Below the pieces are notes generated by a model. The model made no database searches, was not told where the DNA came from, and saw only the letters and a program-made list of their open reading frames with translations. The translations under genes were made by a program, and so were the position numbers. Shown one piece after another: positions 50,387-55,056 of a stretch of DNA of 55,056 nucleotides. Position 1 is the first letter of the stretch, and each line of letters opens with the position of its first letter. The DNA is from Bacteroidales bacterium (lineage in GTDB: Bacteria; Bacteroidota; Bacteroidia; Bacteroidales; JAFGUD01), in the NCBI GenBank assembly GCA_016938685.1, contig JAFGUD010000370.1:1-55056 (forward strand), read 5' to 3'.

Positions 50387-50941
50387 TTAATTTCTTTTAA
50401 TCTTATCCAGAATATCAATAAGTTCATTCATATTAGAAGAAGGATTTTGAAATAAAGAAGAATTTTTTGCTCTTTTTAATGCTTCGTACTTATTTTCATT
50501 GAGTTTTGATGCCAATTTATTGTCAATTAGTCCCTTTTTATAGGTGTTTCTATTTCTGTTGCATAACTCTTTAATACATTCAGTAGCTGAAATTTCTGCT
50601 TTTTGATTCTTGTAATGCAACAAAAACCACAATTCTATTGACGGATTTGATGCTATCAGGACTGTGTTTTTTATCTTTTTAAGTTTTTCTAAAAGTTCCG
50701 GCACATCCGCATCATATATCAAAAAATCAACATCTTTTTCGTGAATAGGTTTGTCTTTTTTGTAATTTTTAATGAATTTTTCTGTAATTTTGTTACCAAC
50801 AATTTTAGGAATAATTTCTATATGTAAGCGATAATTTGAGCGCAGAAACTTTACGTAAGCCTCTTCTGTTTCTCCTTCGCAAAAAACCCAAAAATGCGGG
50901 TTTATTTTTTTCCCTCTTGGTTCTCGTCTTGTTCTACTCAT
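50387..50941 (-). CDS. rloB: RloB-family protein (TOPRIM-like nuclease subunit)
   Basis: 184 residues from MSRTRREPRG (ATG at 50941; an in-frame TTG just upstream is disregarded). TOPRIM-like acidic motifs: WVFCEGETEEAYVKFL (catalytic Glu) and DFLIYDADVPEL (DxD-like), plus the family's SNPSIELWFLLHY. RloB/AbiLii proteins pair with an AAA ATPase in abortive-infection systems. The ATG lies in the last bases of the ATPase gene (8-nt overlap, ATGAGTAG), so the two are translationally coupled. Cytoplasmic; small basic N-terminus. Confidence 0.87.
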   Translation of the reverse strand: MSRTRREPRGKKINPHFWVFCEGETEEAYVKFLRSNYRLHIEIIPKIVGNKITEKFIKNYKKDKPIHEKDVDFLIYDADVPELLEKLKKIKNTVLIASNPSIELWFLLHYKNQKAEISATECIKELCNRNRNTYKKGLIDNKLASKLNENKYEALKRAKNSSLFQNPSSNMNELIDILDKIKRN

Positions 50942-52193
50942 CAATAATAGATTTTAGATTCTCAAAACTATCATCAACGAAAGGAATTGCATCAAATCTT
51001 CCTTGTAAATAGGCTTTTTCTAAATCCATGTTTTCTCTAAAATCACTGTAATCGTATAGTGAGTATAATTCAGTCGATGCATCATCTTTTTTGTTAACAA
51101 AATAAATTTGATCTTTTCTAAATTTTTTTAAATCTAAAAAACTTGTATTATGGGTAGTACAAATCAATTGAGCCTTATTAGATGCTTTGAATAAATTTAA
51201 AATATAATCAATAATTTCAGGATGTAAACTTTTATCAATTTCATCAATCAAAAGTATTTTGCCATTAATTATGATGTCTATGATATTAAGCATTATATAA
51301 AATAGATTTTGAGTTCCAGTTGATTCTTCTGTTTCAAAATCGAAAGGAATATCAGGAGAAGCATTGTGATAAGTCAATAATTTTAATCTTTCATATCCTC
51401 CAGAGTAATTTTTCTTGACATCAATATCATTAGGTAACAATGTTATGGCATAATTAGGCAACTCCCTCTTTTCTTTCTTGATTTTAATGTCAACAATATC
51501 ACTATCAGCTATCTTTAATGCCTGAAGTAAGGTTGACTTGTATTCAAAAAACATCGATTCTAAATGATTTTTGTTTAGGTACCCCAAAATAAAAGTTGAG
51601 TTAAAATAATTAAATAGTTCCTTTGCAATATCCCTGTCCATTTGGCTGGCACGCGATAAAAACAAAGTTTTATCCGACGTGTTTTCTACTACGTCCCAAG
51701 GGCGTTTTATTACTGCCTGAAAAGTATATTTATCCTTTTTATTTTTCCCTTTTCGTTCATCACGAGTAAAAATTTCTGCAATTCTACCTTTGGGATAGTA
51801 ATGTAATGTTTCTGTAACTATTTGTGTTTGTGTTAATTCAAATGAATATTCATACTCAACATTATTGCTAACAAAACGAATAAAATATGTACTAGTTTCA
51901 TTAGAACTATTTTGAAATTTAAAAGGTTTAAAATTAAAAATCGAATTCTCATTATGATTATGTGACTCGAATACCATGGCATTACAAAAACGTATTGCTT
52001 TTATAATATTGCTTTTGCCGGAAGCATTTGCTCCATATAAAATAGCTGTTTTTAAAACATCTATATCGTTGAAAGAAAAAATATTATTTTTTAAATTTTG
52101 AGCTTGAGCATTTTTAATTTTTGCTGCTCTCATGTCAAGTATTATTTCATCTTTTATTGAGTAAAAATTGCTTAAACGAATTTCTAAGACCAT
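50934..52193 (-). CDS. RloA/AbiLi-type AAA15 ATPase
   Basis: 419 residues. SMC/OLD-like ABC ATPase: the N-terminus is RLSNFYSIKDEIILDM; Walker A is GANASGKSN (G54 to S61); a signature-like segment FETEESTGTQ lies near 285; Walker B is ILLIDEIDKSLHP near 313-325; and a following H-loop IICTTHNT-type segment reads LICTTHNTSFLD. With RloB it forms the RloAB/AbiL two-gene defence pair, in which the ATPase senses infection and the TOPRIM subunit attacks nucleic acid; the target is unknown. No restriction-modification genes flank it, unlike the loci where RloAB was first noted. Confidence 0.88.
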   Translation of the reverse strand: MVLEIRLSNFYSIKDEIILDMRAAKIKNAQAQNLKNNIFSFNDIDVLKTAILYGANASGKSNIIKAIRFCNAMVFESHNHNENSIFNFKPFKFQNSSNETSTYFIRFVSNNVEYEYSFELTQTQIVTETLHYYPKGRIAEIFTRDERKGKNKKDKYTFQAVIKRPWDVVENTSDKTLFLSRASQMDRDIAKELFNYFNSTFILGYLNKNHLESMFFEYKSTLLQALKIADSDIVDIKIKKEKRELPNYAITLLPNDIDVKKNYSGGYERLKLLTYHNASPDIPFDFETEESTGTQNLFYIMLNIIDIIINGKILLIDEIDKSLHPEIIDYILNLFKASNKAQLICTTHNTSFLDLKKFRKDQIYFVNKKDDASTELYSLYDYSDFRENMDLEKAYLQGRFDAIPFVDDSFENLKSIIDE

Positions 52194-52221
52194 TTTATTT
52201 TTATTTTTTGTATTTTTTTTA

Positions 52222-52229
52222 CAAATATA
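52222..52229 (-). promoter_or_regulatory. -7 element of the rloAB promoter
   Basis: Minus strand TATATTTG matches TAnnTTTG, 29 nt before the ATPase ATG. No good TTG lies at the right distance upstream. Confidence 0.5.
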
Positions 52230-52362
52230 AACTTTAAAACTTGAATTTTAAAAAAATAAAGATTAATTATTCTAAAAAAACGGTCAACTAGTGTTTTATC
52301 CTTCAACTAAACGCCATTAACTACTGATTATAAGTTGGTTAAAAACCATTTATGCAGTTGAA

Positions 52363-52451
52363 AATTAGGAATAATTATTTTATAATTCCCACTTGTTATT
52401 TCAGATTTAGCTTCGCTGAGAAAAGTTGCAATCTGAAACGAATTCCTAATT
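52363..52451. repeat. Nested palindromic element upstream of rloAB
   Basis: Outer arms AATTAGGAAT (52363-52372) and ATTCCTAATT (52442-52451) enclose inner arms TTTCAGATT (52399-52407) and AATCTGAAA (52430-52438). About 90 bp, no ORF; it could be a small mobile palindrome or a structured RNA. It lies in a 490-bp gap (52194-52687) that otherwise shows only the motif at 52496-52513 and a TAAATTTG -7-like word at 52548-52555. Confidence 0.55.
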
Positions 52452-52495
52452 AGCCTTCATCTGCTAATTAAAAGGAGTTTATAACTTAATCAACT

Positions 52496-52513
52496 TTTTG
52501 CAAAAACGCAAAA
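52496..52513. repeat. TTTTGCAAAAACGCAAAA motif, copy 1
   Basis: TTTTGC-AAAAAC-GCAAAA, an 18-bp inverted repeat found again exactly at 53408-53425, so the two copies bracket the secreted-protein gene at 52688. Confidence 0.6.
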
Positions 52514-52687
52514 TCAATTTCCCACTTGAAAATCACAAAATTTACAGTAAATTTGCATCAGTTTTTTGAAGTAAAACTTCGAATAGGTCGAGATTTTTCA
52601 ATGCCGAAAATTACTATGCTAATATTAATTGACCTTTGAAAATAAAAGAATATTTCATTAGCCTTTTTATAAAAATAAAACATCTAA

Positions 52688-53290
52688 ATGAGTATCATTA
52701 AAAAAATCATTTTTATTTCTTTATTAACAAGTATAAGCTATTCAAGCTATTGCCAAATAACATATTTACCTAAATATAGTAAAAGTAATAATGAGAGAAT
52801 TTCAATTGAAAGTGTAGAGTTGACAGATAATTATACGATAATTAAATATTCATACAATAACAACACAAATAGTTACAGGATAATGTCGATTGATAAAAAC
52901 ACTAAGTTAATAGCTAAAAATAATAGTTATGAACTAATAAAAACAGTCAATATACCCATTTCACCAAATACATATCAAATAAAACCTTATGATAAAAAAA
53001 AGTTTGAGATTTATTTTGAACCTCTTGATAAAGGTGTTGAAATATTCGATATGATCGAATCGAATACTGTATATAGTTTTAATATTTATGGGATAAAAAT
53101 CAATAATCCTCTAAAATTGGAAGAAAATGCTCCCAATATTTCACATGAATTTAAACCTGATAAGAACAACAAACAAGGAACAATTACAGGAAAAGCGACT
53201 GATGCAAGCGGAATTATTGTTAAAAAAATGCGAAAAAATGCACAAAAAGAACAAGCAAACAGTATGACAATACAAAAAGAAATAAAGTAA
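52688..53290 (+). CDS. Secreted protein of unknown function
   Basis: 200 residues. Signal peptide to about SSYCQ (22). The middle (about 28-140) is a beta-rich domain with VELTDNYTIIKYSY and KKFEIYFEPLDKGVEIFDMIES, a pattern I have seen in Bacteroidota proteins of unknown function where the strand ends in FxPLxKxxxxIDxIE. The last 50 residues are Lys/Gln-rich and probably disordered. It stands alone on the plus strand, with exact copies of an 18-bp palindrome on both sides. Confidence 0.6.
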   Translation: MSIIKKIIFISLLTSISYSSYCQITYLPKYSKSNNERISIESVELTDNYTIIKYSYNNNTNSYRIMSIDKNTKLIAKNNSYELIKTVNIPISPNTYQIKPYDKKKFEIYFEPLDKGVEIFDMIESNTVYSFNIYGIKINNPLKLEENAPNISHEFKPDKNNKQGTITGKATDASGIIVKKMRKNAQKEQANSMTIQKEIK

Positions 53291-53407
53291 TCATGTTCGG
53301 TAGTATCACTTTTAATCAAAGTCCCTACTCTTTCAAATTTGCAAACCAAAACTATTTCATCATTTCATTCTCACACTAAATTGTTTCTTTCGGAAGAAAA
53401 TTCAACG

Positions 53408-53425
53408 TTTTGCAAAAACGCAAAA
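53408..53425. repeat. TTTTGCAAAAACGCAAAA motif, copy 2
   Basis: Second exact copy of the 18-bp inverted repeat at 52496-52513, 118 nt after the stop of the secreted-protein gene. Confidence 0.6.
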
Positions 53426-53467
53426 ATTTTTTAAACTTTTGACTGCTTTATTGCACCTATTTTTGAA

Positions 53468-53500
53468 ACAAAAAAAGAGGGAAGCTTAATGCTTCCCTCT
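53468..53500 (-). terminator. Terminator of tRNA-Glu
   Basis: AGAGGGAAGC (53476-53485) pairs perfectly with GCTTCCCTCT (53491-53500) around TTAAT; the minus strand continues with T residues. It starts 8 nt after the 3' end of the tRNA. Confidence 0.88.
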
Positions 53501-53507
53501 GCCTTCG

Positions 53508-53579
53508 CAGTCCGTAGGAGAATCGAACTCCTGTTACCAGGATGAAAACCTGGCGTCCTAACCCCTAGACGAACGGACC
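53508..53579 (-). tRNA. tRNA-Glu (anticodon TTC)
   Basis: Minus strand begins GGTCCGTTCGTCTAGGGG; anticodon arm CCAGG-TTTTCAT-CCTGG with TTC; T arm GGAGTTCGATTCTCC; acceptor end ACGGACT. The first acceptor pair is G-U, the other six are Watson-Crick. CCA is not encoded. The ATG-free remainder of 53291-53753 holds only the terminator and repeat described here. Confidence 0.95.
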
Positions 53580-53730
53580 ATTTTTTCTAAAAAGGTGATG
53601 CAAAAGTAATGCGCTGAAATTAGTTTTCCAAATTTTTTGCAAACTTTTTTTTATCTTTTTTTTAAGCATTTGATTTTCAATATTTAAGCAACTTTTTTTT
53701 GTGAAAAAATCGTCTTTGTTTTTTAATTAT

Positions 53731-53738
53731 TACCTTTG
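53731..53738 (+). promoter_or_regulatory. -7 element of pseudouridine synthase promoter
   Basis: TACCTTTG matches TAnnTTTG, 16 nt before the ATG at 53754. No well-spaced TTG is seen. Confidence 0.5.
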
Positions 53739-53753
53739 CAAAAAATATTCTTT

Positions 53754-54434
53754 ATGGCTTTAGATATACTTTTCGAGGATAATCATTTAATTGTTGTGAA
53801 CAAAGAACCAGGTGCTTTGGTACAAGGTGACAAAACTGGCGATATCAGCCTGATTGATGACGTAAAATCATTCATCAAAATAAAATACAAAAAACCAGGC
53901 GATGTTTTCCTTGGGCTTCCTCACAGACTTGACCGACCTACAAGCGGAATAGTAATTATGGCAAAAACAAGCAAAGCTCTTACAAGACTTAATAAAATGT
54001 TTGCAAACCACGAAATTAAAAAAACTTACTGGGCTGTAGTTGAAGAAGCTCCCGAAATTCTAAAACAAACCTTAGAACACTATTTAGTTAAGGACGAAAA
54101 AACAAACAAAACAAAAGCTTATGACAAGCCCGGTAAAAACACAAAACACGCTAGTTTGAGCTACGAACTTATTGGAAGTACAAAACATTACCACCTTCTT
54201 GAAATAGAACTTCACACAGGCAGACATCACCAAATTAGAGCACAATTGGCAAAAATTGGTTGTCATATAAAAGGGGATTTAAAATACGGCTCAAAACGTT
54301 CAAACGAAGATGGCGGAATTCATCTTCATGCTCGCAAAGTGGAATTTATTCATCCTGTGCAAAAAGAAAATATGACAATTGTTGCAAAGCCGCCAAATGA
54401 ACAAATTTGGAATATATTTAGAAATCAACAATAG
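53754..54434 (+). CDS. RluA-family RNA pseudouridine synthase
   Basis: 226 residues from MALDILFEDNHLIVVNKEPG; an in-frame TTG six codons earlier falls inside the promoter -7 element and is rejected. Catalytic motif LPHRLDRPTSGIVIMAK with the conserved Asp in HRLD; further family motifs KTYWAVVE, LHTGRHHQIRAQLA and IHLHARKV. There is no N-terminal S4 domain, so it is a short RluA-type enzyme that isomerises uridine in rRNA or tRNA; the exact site cannot be told. Single gene beside tRNA-Glu. Confidence 0.9.
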   Translation: MALDILFEDNHLIVVNKEPGALVQGDKTGDISLIDDVKSFIKIKYKKPGDVFLGLPHRLDRPTSGIVIMAKTSKALTRLNKMFANHEIKKTYWAVVEEAPEILKQTLEHYLVKDEKTNKTKAYDKPGKNTKHASLSYELIGSTKHYHLLEIELHTGRHHQIRAQLAKIGCHIKGDLKYGSKRSNEDGGIHLHARKVEFIHPVQKENMTIVAKPPNEQIWNIFRNQQ

Positions 54435-54500
54435 TTCTATTTTTAGAATTATGGACAAAAATATGTTATAAAAGAATTATTTTTATACTCTTTTAAAATC

Positions 54501-54962
54501 TTATGGATATGCTAAATACTCCAATTCTTTCAATTCTTCTATTTCATAAAATTTTCGCTTATTATCTATACGATATTCAATTATTGCCTCACCTTTATAT
54601 GGATAAGGAGGTGAGACTTTATTATTATCCGGATTAAAATTTTCCGGACTAAAACCGCTCCAATAATTTCTATAAGAAACCTGAAACCACAAAGTGTCTC
54701 CTACTTCAAAATCATTAACAATATTTTGCTCTTTTGCCAACATATCAATGCTATAATATCTATCGCCTACCCAAAGAGAATCTAAGGTTAATTTCTCAGA
54801 ACTATACAGCGGAATAAAAGAAACTTTGTAATAAACACCAAATCCGGACCCTTCCTGTCCGCCTGACCATCCTTGTTTAGTAGCTTCAATTACTTTTAAG
54901 CCTTGTTGAGAATATGCAAAAAAGGAAGAAAAAATAATGATAGTTAGCAAAATATTTTTCAT
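54501..54962 (-). CDS. Small secreted protein of unknown function
   Basis: 153 residues. Signal peptide MKNILLTIIIFSSFFAYSQ; the mature part of about 134 residues is rich in Tyr/Trp/Gly (EATKQGWSGGQEGSGFG, WVGDRYYSIDM, DTLWFQVSYRNYWSGF) and probably a beta-sandwich, ending with IEYRIDNKRKFYEIEELKELEYLAYP. No cysteine or lipobox follows the signal, so it is likely periplasmic or exported. I do not recognise the family. Convergent with the pseudouridine synthase. Confidence 0.65.
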   Translation of the reverse strand: MKNILLTIIIFSSFFAYSQQGLKVIEATKQGWSGGQEGSGFGVYYKVSFIPLYSSEKLTLDSLWVGDRYYSIDMLAKEQNIVNDFEVGDTLWFQVSYRNYWSGFSPENFNPDNNKVSPPYPYKGEAIIEYRIDNKRKFYEIEELKELEYLAYP

Positions 54963-55056
54963 CTGTTTGTTTTTTTATTTTTACATTATTGTCAGATGTT
55001 ACTCCACGAAAAAATAATCATTTCCTTGTGTGTAAATAATTATTTTTACATGTTCG

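Noticed and set aside
50387-52193. Type I restriction locus
   Set aside because: RloA/RloB homologues are present but there are no hsdR, hsdM or hsdS genes in the window.

Overview
The window comes from an AT-rich member of the Bacteroidota. Signs of this are: type IX secretion (T9SS) sorting domains of both type A and type B; PorP/SprF-family outer-membrane proteins; many signal peptides ending in AQ or SQ; a TonB-dependent receptor with a carboxypeptidase-regulatory N-terminal domain; and repeated promoters of the Bacteroidota type, TTG-N19-TAnnTTTG. The order within the phylum cannot be fixed from the sequence. A glycyl-radical enzyme under a putative Crp/Fnr-type operator suggests anaerobic or microaerobic life.

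Layout. 1-350: two small palindromic repeat elements. 354-5000: minus-strand housekeeping-like genes (HlyIII-type membrane protein, Nudix hydrolase, coiled-coil protein, class V PLP enzyme, two membrane proteins). 5050-11530: a sensor/SpoIIE-type phosphatase bracketed by two near-identical terminators, a TonB-dependent receptor and a beta-helix surface lipoprotein. 12025-17387: a plus-strand cluster of an NrtR-type regulator with two visible 21-bp operators, a nicotinamidase-like hydrolase, and a vWA / PP2C phosphatase / protein kinase triad. 17429-20849: trans-4-hydroxy-L-proline dehydratase (HypD), a membrane-anchored stand-alone GldM C-terminal-like domain and a toxin remnant. 21246-22908: AmpD-type amidase with SH3 domains and a pentapeptide-repeat protein. 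22949: second copy of the repeat found at position 1.

23151-47167 is the centrepiece, about 24 kb of surface-protein genes. Three tandem minus-strand pairs each hold a large type-B-sorted repeat adhesin followed by a PorP/SprF-like partner, two of which are fused to a peptidoglycan-binding OmpA domain. They are followed by a divergent TPR histidine kinase / LytTR response regulator pair, a fourth homologue of the adhesin N-terminus that carries a type A sorting domain plus dockerin-like and cohesin-like modules, and a 1506-residue beta-helix/cohesin-like protein. The likely logic is that each adhesin is exported by the T9SS and held at the surface by its own PorP/SprF-like partner, with the two-component system controlling the locus.

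47401-54962: a CASTOR/POLLUX-like ion channel, a secreted glutathione peroxidase, a RloA/RloB (AbiL-like) defence pair, a secreted hypothetical protein, tRNA-Glu, a RluA-family pseudouridine synthase and a small secreted protein. Many intergenic regions contain short tandem words (AACTCGAAA, ACTGGTTA, CAGTCTTT, YATTCTAT) rather than ordinary unique sequence.
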